Source of the DNA: Streptomyces viridochromogenes
Lineage (GTDB): Bacteria; Actinomycetota; Actinomycetes; Streptomycetales; Streptomycetaceae
Assembly (NCBI RefSeq): GCF_001270495.1
Contig: NZ_LGUR01000030.1
Coordinates: forward strand, 1-9,446
Length of the DNA: 9,446 nt
Direction of reading: 5' to 3'
Part shown: positions 1 through 5,316 of the stretch, piece by piece
Layout of the letters: each line of letters starts with the position of its first letter
Numbering within the stretch: the first letter of the stretch is position 1
Position numbers and translations under genes: made by a program
Notes under the pieces: model-generated
Told to the model about the DNA's origin: nothing
Seen by the model: only the letters and a program-made list of their open reading frames with translations
Database searches by the model: none

Positions 1-80
1 GTTGAGTTCTCAAGGAACGGACGCTTCCTTTGTACTCACCCTCTCGGGCTTTCCTCCGGGCGCTTCCCTTCGGTCTTGCG
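1..80 (-). ncRNA. 5' leader of a 16S rRNA precursor (partial)
   Basis: Read on the minus strand, this stretch ends in CCTTGAGAACTCAAC, the conserved element I recognise from streptomycete and other actinobacterial pre-16S leaders, where it takes part in boxA-like antitermination and precursor processing. The 16S gene itself is not in the window and should begin a few hundred bases beyond position 1 on the same strand. Visible structure includes the near-palindrome TTGAG-tt-CTCAA (2-13) and a 6-bp hairpin AAGGAA/TTCCTT (12-17 with 25-30, 7-nt loop). There is no credible coding sequence here: the open frames lack a ribosome binding site and streptomycete codon bias. The identification rests on recognition of the leader sequence; the off-window 16S is inferred. 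Confidence 0.8.
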
Positions 81-240
81 TTTCCGACTCTATCAGATCG
101 TTTTCCGATCCGATTCTCTGTCGGCGGGATTGCCTTGGGCTCTGGGCTTTCGCCTGTCGGCCTTTCGACATTCACTACGTTAGCCGATTCCCCCGCCCGA
201 TTCATAATCGGGGTTCCGCGGATTCGAATTCGGGCATGCG
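81..240 (-). promoter_or_regulatory. rRNA operon promoter region (multiple candidate promoters)
   Basis: On the minus strand, TAGAGT (87-92) is a typical streptomycete housekeeping -10 hexamer and would start transcription near position 80. Further upstream, TAGTGA (172-177) and TATGAA within a 7-bp inverted repeat CCCGATT-cat-AATCGGG (196-212) are weaker -10 candidates. None has a good TTGACA-like -35 at the standard distance. Streptomycete rRNA operons are known to carry several tandem promoters, some with poor -35 elements that depend on RbpA and CarD, so the pattern fits. The region contrasts with its neighbours in being AT-richer and non-coding. Which hexamers are used cannot be settled from sequence. 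Confidence 0.6.
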
Positions 241-361
241 GGCACGCCAGAATCGACCCCGCCGAGGGGTGTCGTAGGTAGTGGGTTGGCCGCTCCGGCT
301 GCTGACTTCGCAGTACCCGGTTCAGCGGCTCAGGCCACGTTACGCGCCCCGTCATGGCGCG
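241..361. other. Spacer between the rRNA promoter region and mpg
   Basis: This is non-coding DNA between the 3' end of mpg and the rRNA promoters, both on the minus strand. Apart from the hairpin overlapping the mpg stop codon, I see no gene and no clear motif. It may hold the upstream activating part of the rRNA promoter, but nothing in it can be assigned. Confidence 0.5.
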
Positions 362-362
362 T
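342..362 (-). terminator. Hairpin at the mpg stop codon, likely terminator
   Basis: Perfect 7-bp arms ACGCGCC (342-348) and GGCGCGT (356-362) flank a 7-nt loop and begin in the mpg stop codon. There is no T-tract after it, as is common in GC-rich actinobacteria. It would insulate the downstream rRNA promoters from mpg transcripts. Function is inferred from position and symmetry. Confidence 0.5.
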
Positions 363-1012
363 CAACTTGAGCGACGCCTGGGGACATGGGCCCGATAGGG
401 GCTGACCGTAGGGTCGTTGGCGATCCAGTAGCGCCAGGGGTGGACGTCGCCGTTGCCTCCGTCACCTGCCACTCCGGTGCGGGGACCGTTCCGTACCTGG
501 TCGGAGGGGACCGGGGTGCCGGTGAGAATCCTCAGCGGGGTCTCGCCGGCGGTGCACGCGTCCGTGCCGTCCAAGGAGCGGTCCACGTCCAGGGCGGTGG
601 CCAGGCGGGCCGGGCCTTTGGCCAGTTCCTTGTCGTTGCGGGCCGAGAGTCGACGGGTGCGGGCGAGCTCGGCGCCCTCGATGATCTCGCCGGCGCGCAG
701 CAGGACCGCGCATGCCTGGCCGTCGGGGCCGCACACCAGGTTCATGCAGTGCCACATGCCGTAGGTGAAGTAGACATAGACGTGGCCGGGGGGACCGAAC
801 ATCACGTCGTTGCGGGGTGTACGGCCGCGATAGGCATGGGAGCCGGGGTCGTTCGGGCCGTCGTAGGCCTCGACCTCTGTGAGGCGGAGGGCGATCGGAC
901 CGTCCGGAGTGGTGCGTACCAGGATGCGGCCGAGGAGGTCGGGGGCGACTTCCAGGACGGGCCGGTCGAAGAAGTCCCGGGACAGGGGCGTACGGTCGGG
1001 GATCGCGATCAT
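362..1012 (-). CDS. mpg: DNA-3-methyladenine glycosylase (AAG/MPG family)
   Basis: This encodes a 216-residue base-excision-repair glycosylase that removes alkylated purines such as 3-methyladenine from DNA in the cytoplasm. The whole Pfam AAG fold is present. The motif [11 protein letters not shown] (about 45-55) carries the residue matching human AAG catalytic Glu125 at E48, followed by the intercalating or stacking Tyr at Y50 and the His136 equivalent at H59. Next come RTPRN (64-68), the [13 protein letters not shown] block (79-91, N91 matching human Asn169) and LLRAGE (104-109, R106 matching Arg182). Length is normal for bacterial members. The ATG at 1012 is preferred because the family's conserved N-terminal region ([20 protein letters not shown]) follows at once, but the ribosome binding site is weak. 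It is divergent from spo0M and shares a 140-bp promoter region with it. Nothing suggests inactivation. Confidence 0.93.
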   Translation of the reverse strand: MIAIPDRTPLSRDFFDRPVLEVAPDLLGRILVRTTPDGPIALRLTEVEAYDGPNDPGSHAYRGRTPRNDVMFGPPGHVYVYFTYGMWHCMNLVCGPDGQACAVLLRAGEIIEGAELARTRRLSARNDKELAKGPARLATALDVDRSLDGTDACTAGETPLRILTGTPVPSDQVRNGPRTGVAGDGGNGDVHPWRYWIANDPTVSPYRAHVPRRRSS

Positions 1013-1152
1013 GCCGTCCGAGGGTAATGCAGACGGGTGGTCGCAACGGGGTGGTCAGGGGGCGTGCGCCTTGCCAGGGTGGGGACCCGGAACCGGCCAC
1101 GGCCGGATCGCGTTTGTATGGATCAAGGATCCACTCTGAATAGAGGAGAGTC
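1013..1152. promoter_or_regulatory. Divergent intergenic region between mpg and spo0M
   Basis: These 140 bp must hold the promoters of both divergent genes. The only strong signal is the ribosome binding site GAGGAGAG (1143-1150) just before the spo0M ATG. A small inverted motif, GGATCaaGGATCC (about 1120-1132), lies upstream of it. I could not pick a convincing -35/-10 pair for either direction. Confidence 0.35.
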
Positions 1153-2079
1153 ATGGCGTTCAAGAAGCTGCTCGCGAGCCTGGGGGCCGGTGGGGCTTCG
1201 GTCGAGACGGTGCTGACGGAGGTCAACGTCGTCCCGGGCGGTGTCGTCCAGGGTGAGGTGCGGATTCAGGGCGGGTCCGTGAACCAGAACATCGAGGGCC
1301 TGTCCGTGGGCCTTCAGGCGCGCGTCGAGGTCGAGGGCCAGGACTCGGAGTACAAGCAGGACATCGAGTTCACGAAGATGCCGCTCGGTGGTGCCTTCGA
1401 GCTCCAGGCCGGGGCCGTGCACGCGGTGCCCTTCGGGCTGGAGATCCCGTGGGAGACGCCGATCACGACGATCGACGGTCAGACGCTGCGCGGCATGAAC
1501 ATCGGTGTGACGACGGAGCTGTCGATCGCGCGGGCCGTGGACTCCACCGACCTGGACCCGATCAACGTGCACCCGCTGCCCGCGCAGAAGGCGATCCTCG
1601 ACGCCTTCATCCAGCTGGGCTTCCGTTTCAAGAACGCGGACATGGAGCGCGGCCACATCCGGGGCACGGGGCAGCGCTTGTTGGCCAGGAACAGGGCTCC
1701 GATGACCTCTTCGCCGTCGCGGATCGGCAGGCCCAGGAAGTCGGACATGTCGGGGTGCGCCGACGGCCAGCCCTCGAAGCGGGAGTCCTTGCGGACGTCG
1801 GCGAGGCGCTCGACCTTGGCCTCCTGGAGCATGGCGGCGAGGATGCCGTGCTGGCGCGGGAGCGGGCCGATCGCCTTCCACTGGTCGTCGCTGACCCCGT
1901 CGACCACGAACTGGGCGAAGCCTCCGTGGTCGTCCGGGACGCCGAGCGCGGCGTACTGCGCGTCGAGCAGTTCGCGGGCCGAGGCGACGATCGTCTTGAG
2001 GACGTCGCGCACCTCGAGGTGCCTGCTCATGGCCAGCAGCGCGGAACTCACCGCGGCGAGGCCGGACCTGGGGCCTTGA
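1153..2079 (+). pseudogene. Spo0M-family sporulation-control protein, C-terminally truncated and fused to antisense kinase sequence
   Basis: Residues 1-172 match the Spo0M family (Pfam PF07070), arrestin-like beta-sandwich proteins linked to control of sporulation and cell division. Recognisable stretches are MAFKKLLASLGAGG at the start, VNVVPGGVVQGEVRIQGG (25-41), the LEIPWETPIT strand (96-105), and FRFKNADMERGHIRGT (157-172). Intact family members continue with a second half of roughly 80 or more residues (RQ-x-LPFYQEIEFFPP-type sequence in relatives, from memory). Here the frame instead enters the antisense strand of the GAF kinase gene at about 1667. It reads about 136 unrelated residues, Ser/Arg/Ala-rich and without fold signals, and stops at 2077-2079. 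The stop lies only 5 bp from the kinase start codon. The start is secure: strong SD GAGGAGAG and the family N-terminus. The original gene has lost its C-terminal domain, so the product is probably non-functional or altered. Confidence 0.85.
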
Positions 2080-2084
2080 CTCAT
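1479..2084 (-). pseudogene. GAF-domain sensor kinase, truncated before the kinase core
   Basis: The frame encodes 201 residues. Residues 1-139 are a GAF sensor domain of the type found at the N-terminus of streptomycete NarL-type two-component histidine kinases: MSRHLEVRDVLKTIVASARELLDAQYAALGV (19-49), FAQFVVDGVSDDQW (56-69), RQHGILAAML (77-86), PDMSDFLGLPIRDGEEVIGALFLANK (111-136). In relatives the GAF domain is followed by the dimerisation segment with the phospho-accepting His, then the HATPase_c domain. Here the sequence after CP (138-139) is the antisense of spo0M and ends at 1479. No H-box, N-box or G-box remains, so it cannot act as a kinase. The ATG at 2084 is chosen because MSQGPRSGLAAVSSAL is the usual start and GAGGGC lies just upstream. 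No partner response regulator remains in the window. A free GAF protein is possible but less likely than a decaying remnant. Confidence 0.85.
1660..1673. repeat. Deletion (or assembly) junction with a 7-bp tandem repeat
   Basis: CGGGGCA occurs twice in tandem (1660-1666 and 1667-1673) exactly where the Spo0M protein match ends on the plus strand and the GAF-kinase match ends on the minus strand. Both genes lose homology here, so this is the breakpoint. The repeat could be the footprint of microhomology between the two original sequences, consistent with end-joining or slippage, or the site of a false assembly join. The intact source sequences would be needed to tell which copy came from which gene. 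Confidence 0.7.
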
Positions 2085-2327
2085 GCCCTCACGGTACCGG
2101 CGGGCTCTGACAACCGGATCGGACCAGTGGCGGCGGCCGACTGCGGCGCGGGACCTAGTCCTGCGGTCGCAGGCACGGCGGCGTAGGGCGGAAGGACCGG
2201 GTGCACGGCGTAGGACCAAGGGCCCTGCGGCTTTGCGGCCCGCGTCCGAGGCGGGGCGGGCGGCCCCGTTCCTACGTTGAGGGGGTACCGCCGAGCGGAG
2301 GCGGCCAGGGACGAGGGGACGGGTGTC
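2085..2327. promoter_or_regulatory. Divergent intergenic region between the truncated kinase and the dehydrogenase
   Basis: This 243-bp non-coding stretch must carry the promoters of the leftward kinase remnant and the rightward dehydrogenase-queA pair. It contains a short perfect inverted repeat CCTGCG-gt-CGCAGG (2160-2173). An imperfect direct repeat containing CACGGCG and CGTAGG occurs near 2175-2187 and again near 2203-2214. These could be an operator, but no family signature is recognisable, and I found no convincing promoter hexamers. Confidence 0.3.
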
Positions 2328-3023
2328 ATGCCGGTGGCGATCATCACGGGGGCCTCGAAGGGACTGGGGCGGGCGCTCGCCGGGGCGCTGGCGGCGCGGG
2401 GCTGGGACCTGGTGCTCGACGCCAGGACCGCGGAGGTCCTCCAGGAGACGGCGGCCGGCCTCGCTGTGCACGGCACGCGCGTGACGGCCGTTGCGGGGGA
2501 CGTCACGGACGCCGGGCACCGGTCCGGGCTGGTGGCGGCCGCCTGGCGGCTGAGCGGCGTCGATCTGCTGGTCAGCAATGCGAGCGCGCTGGGCGCCGAG
2601 CCGCTCGTGCGGCTGGACGAGCTGCCCCTGGAAGGGCTGCGGCGGGCGCTGGAGGTGAACGTGGTCGCGGCGTTGGCCCTCGTCCAGGAGGCGCTGCCGC
2701 TGCTGCGGGCGTCCGGGACGGGCACGGTGATCACGGTCAGCTCGGACGCGGCCGCCGAGGCATATGAGACGTGGGGCGGTTATGGGGCGTCGAAGGCCGC
2801 CCTGGACCATCTCGCGGCGGTGCTCGGCGAGGAGGAGCCGGGGCTGCGGGTCTGGGCGGTGGATCCCGGGGACATGGCCACGGACCTGTACGCGGCGGCC
2901 GTACCGGACGACGAGGATCCGCGGCCGACGCCGGCCAGTGTGGTGCCGGCCTTCCTGCGGTTGCTGGACGAACGGCCGGCTAGCGGCCGCTACGGGGCTC
3001 CGTCCCTGCTGGAGGGGCGGTGA
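2328..3023 (+). CDS. Short-chain dehydrogenase/reductase (SDR family)
   Basis: This encodes a 231-residue classical SDR, a soluble NAD(P)-dependent oxidoreductase of unknown substrate. The cofactor-binding motif TGASKGLG is at 7-14, with a GDVTD segment at 58-62 that contacts the adenine ring in relatives. SNAS (83-86) replaces the usual NNAG, and the structural Asn is N111 (EVNVV). The catalytic set is Ser138/139 (TVSSD), Tyr152 and Lys156 in Y-G-A-S-K, and the DPGDMATD segment (179-186) follows. A slightly longer frame begins at 2277, but the ATG at 2328 is preferred because the Rossmann strand PVAIITGASKG starts at once and GAGGGG lies about 9 nt upstream. Its stop codon overlaps the queA-like start (TGATG), implying one operon and coupled translation. 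A role connected to that partner is inferred only from the overlap. Confidence 0.9.
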   Translation: MPVAIITGASKGLGRALAGALAARGWDLVLDARTAEVLQETAAGLAVHGTRVTAVAGDVTDAGHRSGLVAAAWRLSGVDLLVSNASALGAEPLVRLDELPLEGLRRALEVNVVAALALVQEALPLLRASGTGTVITVSSDAAAEAYETWGGYGASKAALDHLAAVLGEEEPGLRVWAVDPGDMATDLYAAAVPDDEDPRPTPASVVPAFLRLLDERPASGRYGAPSLLEGR

Positions 3024-4159
3024 TGACCCCTGCGATGGGGGTCCCCCTGTTCGAGCGCGGTCGAGCGGGGTGGAGCGTGCCGGAGGAGCTGTCGGCGCGG
3101 ATTCCGGCCGAGCAGCGTGGGACTGGGCTGGACCGGGACGCCGTACGGCTGCTGGTGTCGCGGGGCAGGGAGGTGTCGCATCACACGTTCGGCGCGTTGC
3201 CGCGGCTGCTGCGGGCCGGGGATCTGCTGGTCGTCAACACGTCGCGGACGCTGGCCGCCGCCGTGGACGGCTCGGTCGGGCACGCGCGCGTAGTGGTGCA
3301 TTTCTCCACGCACGGGGACGACGGGCGGTGGGCGGTCGAGCTGCGGGATCCCGACGGGCGGGGCACTACGCGCGCGCGTGCGGGTGCGCCGGGGATGAGG
3401 GTGTGGTTGCCCGGGGGTGTGCGGCTGCTGCTGGAGGAGCCGCTGGAGCCGGGGAGCGGGCGGCTGTGGTGGGCGCGGGTGTCCCCTGCCGGGGTCGCCG
3501 GGACTGACGGGGTCGCCGGGCTGATGCGGGAGCACGGGCGGCCGATTCGCTACTCCTATACGGAGCGGGACCAGCCGCTGTCCGTCTACCAGACGGTGTT
3601 CGCGCTGCCGTCGACCGACGGGGCGGGCAGCGCGGAGATGCCGAGTGCGGCGCGGCCTTTCACGGCGCGGATGGTGACGGAGCTGGTCAGCCGGGGTGTG
3701 CGGTTCGCGCCGATCACGCTGCACACCGGGGTGGCCTCGACGGAGATGCACCAGCCGCCGTATCCGGAGCGGTTCGCGGTGCCGGGGGCCTCGGCGCGGC
3801 TGATCAACGCGGTCAAGGCGGGGGACGGCAGGGTCGTCGCGGTCGGGACGACGGCCGTGCGGGCCGTGGAGTCGGCGGTGGGCGCCGACGGGGTCGTACG
3901 CGCGCGTGAGGGGTGGACGGATCTCGTCGTCACGCCGGAGCGCGGGGTGCGGGTGGTGGACGGTCTGCTGACCGGGCTGCACGAGCCGGAGGCCTCGCAT
4001 CTGCTGATGCTGGAGGCGGTCGCGGGGCGCGCGGCGATCGACCGCGGCTACGAGGCGGCGCTGCGCGGGCTCTACCTGTGGCACGAGTTCGGCGACGTGC
4101 ACCTCATCCTGCCGACGGAGGCCCCTCACTCAGAGCATTGCGTCAGCAACTGCCGGTAA
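3023..4159 (+). CDS. QueA-family protein (S-adenosylmethionine:tRNA ribosyltransferase-isomerase-like), divergent
   Basis: The 378-residue protein belongs to the QueA family, whose canonical members transfer and isomerise the ribosyl moiety of AdoMet onto preQ1 in tRNA to make epoxyqueuosine. Family landmarks include RDAVRLLV (38-45), LPRLLRAGDLLVVNTSRTL (59-77), GRPIRYSY (172-179), YQTVFA (189-194), AVGTTAVRAVESA (273-285), LLTGLHEPEASHLLML (315-330) and YLWHEFGDVHLIL (351-363). Two usually invariant blocks are altered: the APTAGLHFT loop is MPSAARPFT (206-214), and the HVG-x-GTF segment is HTGVAST (234-240). No tgt or other queuosine gene is nearby. The start is ATG 3023, overlapping the dehydrogenase stop by one base, with GGAGGGG (3011-3017) upstream; GTG 3020 and ATG 3035 are alternatives. 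Activity on preQ1-tRNA is therefore uncertain; a related AdoMet-dependent reaction is possible. Confidence 0.85.
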   Translation: MTPAMGVPLFERGRAGWSVPEELSARIPAEQRGTGLDRDAVRLLVSRGREVSHHTFGALPRLLRAGDLLVVNTSRTLAAAVDGSVGHARVVVHFSTHGDDGRWAVELRDPDGRGTTRARAGAPGMRVWLPGGVRLLLEEPLEPGSGRLWWARVSPAGVAGTDGVAGLMREHGRPIRYSYTERDQPLSVYQTVFALPSTDGAGSAEMPSAARPFTARMVTELVSRGVRFAPITLHTGVASTEMHQPPYPERFAVPGASARLINAVKAGDGRVVAVGTTAVRAVESAVGADGVVRAREGWTDLVVTPERGVRVVDGLLTGLHEPEASHLLMLEAVAGRAAIDRGYEAALRGLYLWHEFGDVHLILPTEAPHSEHCVSNCR

Positions 4160-4244
4160 GACTGTTACGCGGCCGATGTGAGCCCGCGCATAGGGTCCAG
4201 GTCACGTACGAAAGTCCGTAGTAGGTAGTGACGTCCCTTTTGAG

Positions 4245-4270
4245 CGGGACAGACGGTCCTGTCTGTCCCG
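4245..4270 (+). terminator. Strong hairpin, transcription terminator of the dehydrogenase-queA operon
   Basis: Perfect 10-bp arms CGGGACAGAC (4245-4254) and GTCTGTCCCG (4261-4270) enclose a 6-nt loop and are followed by ATTTG on the plus strand. It lies 86 bp after the queA-like stop codon and before the next promoter. It would also act on minus-strand transcripts, where CTCAAAAGGG follows. Confidence 0.8.
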
Positions 4271-4315
4271 ATTTGCCCTTCCCGGGTCCACTACCGGGGA
4301 TCGTACGTCACACCT

Positions 4316-4345
4316 TTGCCACGCAATTTTGCGGCCGCTAAGAAT
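4316..4345 (+). promoter_or_regulatory. Candidate promoter of the transglycosylase gene
   Basis: TTGCCA (4316-4321) is followed after 17 bp by TAAGAA, or after 18 bp by AAGAAT (4339-4345), a fair match to housekeeping promoters. A start near 4351-4353 would place the first transcribed bases at the closing stem of the structured leader that begins at 4353. This agreement is the main support; the hexamers alone are moderate. Confidence 0.45.
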
Positions 4346-4352
4346 TGCTCTC

Positions 4353-4450
4353 GTCGCTCAGCGCCGCGGGTCTTCCCCGCGGCGTTTGTGCAGGAAGCAC
4401 CCGTGTCCCCCGACGGACAGCGAGCGACCTCCGCGCAATTCGAAGAGGTC
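4353..4450 (+). promoter_or_regulatory. Structured 5' leader with mutually exclusive helices, candidate riboswitch or RNA regulator
   Basis: Four helices can form together. P1 is GTCGCTC (4353-4359) with GAGCGAC (4422-4428). P2 is CGCCGCGGG (4362-4370) with CCCGCGGCG (4376-4384) and a TCTTC loop. P3 is GTGC/GCAC (4388-4391 with 4397-4400, loop AGGAA). P4 is TGTCC/GGACA (4404-4408 with 4415-4419). The 3' arm of P1 overlaps GACCTC (4426-4431), which can pair instead with GAGGTC (4445-4450), the ribosome binding site of the transglycosylase gene. P1 would thus keep the site open, and loss of P1 would let it be masked. This geometry is typical of translational riboswitches. I do not recognise a known class; the c-di-AMP (ydaO) type is known upstream of actinobacterial wall hydrolases, but its core motifs are not evident. 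Structure is read by eye; function is inference. Confidence 0.5.
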
Positions 4451-4458
4451 CCACTGCC

Positions 4459-5226
4459 ATGCTCAAGAACACCAAGAACCGTCTCAGTCGTACGCTGACC
4501 AAGCGCCACAAGATCGCGATTGCCGGTGTCGGCACGCTCGGTGCCGCCGCTCTGGCCCTGTCCGCCGTCCCCGGCAACGCCCAGACGGCCACGGCCGAGG
4601 CCCCCACGGGCAAGGTTGCGTACAGCAATGAGCAGATCAAGGACGTCAAGGGCAACGTCACCGACCAGCTCGCTTCCGCCAGCGTGAAGGCCGAGGAGAT
4701 CGCGGCCAAGAAGGCCCAGGAGGCCGCGGCCAAGAAGGCCCAGGAGGCCGCGGCCAAGAAGAAGGCAGCCGCCGACGCCGCCGCCAAGAAGAAGGCCGCC
4801 GCTGAGGCCGCGAAGAAGAAGGCCGAGGCCGAGCGCAAGGCGAAGGAGGCCGCGAGCCGGTCCGCCAAGCGCGTCCAGGTCAAGCAGGTCGCCGCCAAGA
4901 CCTACGCGAACAACCTCGACGGCTGGATCCGCGAGGCGCTCGACATCATGAAGAAGCACAACATCCCGGGCACCTACAACGGCCTGCACAAGAACATCAT
5001 GCGGGAGTCCTCGGGCAACCCGAACGCGATCAACAACTGGGACATCAACGCCCAGAACGGCGTTCCGTCGATCGGTCTGCTCCAGGTCATCAAGCCGACC
5101 TTCGACGCGTACCACGTCCCGGGCACGGCGTGGAGCCAGTACGACCCGGTCGCCAACCTCACCGCCGCCGCCAACTACGCGGCCGACCGGTACGGCTCGA
5201 TCGACAACGTCAACAGCGCGTACTGA
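4459..5226 (+). CDS. Secreted lytic transglycosylase-like protein (SLT domain) with Lys/Ala coiled coil
   Basis: This 255-residue exported protein probably cleaves peptidoglycan glycan strands during growth or sporulation. Residues 1-46 form a signal peptide with a basic start (KNTKNRLSRTLTKRHK), a hydrophobic core (IAIAGVGTLGAAALALSAV) and a likely cleavage after an Ala in NAQTATA (40-46). Residues about 75-135 are an Ala/Lys/Glu-rich heptad-like coiled coil that could span or bind the wall. Residues about 150-255 are the lysozyme-like SLT domain: IMRESSGNPNAINNWD with catalytic Glu183, GLLQV (206-210), and AANYAADRYGS near the C-terminus. The start at ATG 4459 is fixed by the signal peptide and the GAAGAGG site (4442-4448), although an open frame extends upstream. 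It is monocistronic between two hairpins. It resembles streptomycete SLT-type wall hydrolases; substrate preference is unknown. Confidence 0.9.
   Translation: MLKNTKNRLSRTLTKRHKIAIAGVGTLGAAALALSAVPGNAQTATAEAPTGKVAYSNEQIKDVKGNVTDQLASASVKAEEIAAKKAQEAAAKKAQEAAAKKKAAADAAAKKKAAAEAAKKKAEAERKAKEAASRSAKRVQVKQVAAKTYANNLDGWIREALDIMKKHNIPGTYNGLHKNIMRESSGNPNAINNWDINAQNGVPSIGLLQVIKPTFDAYHVPGTAWSQYDPVANLTAAANYAADRYGSIDNVNSAY
4702..4749 (+). repeat. Perfect 24-bp tandem duplication within the coiled-coil coding region
   Basis: Two identical 24-bp units (4702-4725 and 4726-4749) each encode AAKKAQEA (residues 82-89 and 90-97), and a partial third unit follows. Identity at the DNA level, including third positions, suggests recent slippage rather than selection on protein alone. 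It would change coiled-coil length in steps of eight residues. Confidence 0.85.
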
Positions 5227-5257
5227 GCGAGGTAGGCGCGGGCCTCTGATCCGTACG

Positions 5258-5297
5258 CCGAAGGGCGGCACCCTCCTGACGGGGTGCCGCCCTTCGG
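5258..5297. terminator. Bidirectional terminator between convergent genes
   Basis: A perfect 16-bp stem (5258-5273 with 5282-5297, 8-nt loop TCCTGACG) lies in the gap between the transglycosylase stop (5226) and the transporter stop (5317). With a single bulged base the stem extends by about four more pairs. It can terminate both converging transcripts. There is no T-tract. Confidence 0.85.
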
Positions 5298-5316
5298 GCG
5301 TCGTACGACGGGCTGG

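Noticed and set aside
2..281. Two overlapping plus-strand open frames at the left edge
   Set aside because: They lie antisense to the rRNA leader and promoter region, lack ribosome binding sites and do not show streptomycete codon bias.
386..1027. Plus-strand frame opposite mpg
   Set aside because: Shadow of the glycosylase gene; Gly/Ala/Val/Asp repeats with no recognisable fold.
1600..1740. Transposon or insertion sequence as the cause of the spo0M/kinase break
   Set aside because: There is no transposase fragment, terminal inverted repeat or extra DNA; the two genes abut directly.
1123..1881. Minus-strand frame across the junction, opposite spo0M
   Set aside because: Arg/His/Pro-rich shadow frame with no start signal; the kinase frame is the one with protein homology.
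2277..2327. Upstream extension of the dehydrogenase start by 17 codons
   Set aside because: The added residues do not resemble an SDR N-terminus, and the GAGGGG site lies inside the extension, in front of ATG 2328.
4353..4428. A 76-nt cloverleaf-like fold with a 7-bp closing stem, resembling a tRNA outline
   Set aside because: The 9-bp second stem, 5-nt loop in the middle arm, lack of a T-loop TTC motif, D-loop GG and a proper anticodon arm rule out a tRNA.
4271..4458. Possible known c-di-AMP (ydaO) riboswitch upstream of the wall hydrolase
   Set aside because: A loose likeness exists near CCGACGGACAGC, but the conserved GGGGGA-CCCA and GGGTGAA core blocks are absent and the element is too short. 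It was kept only as an alternative to test.
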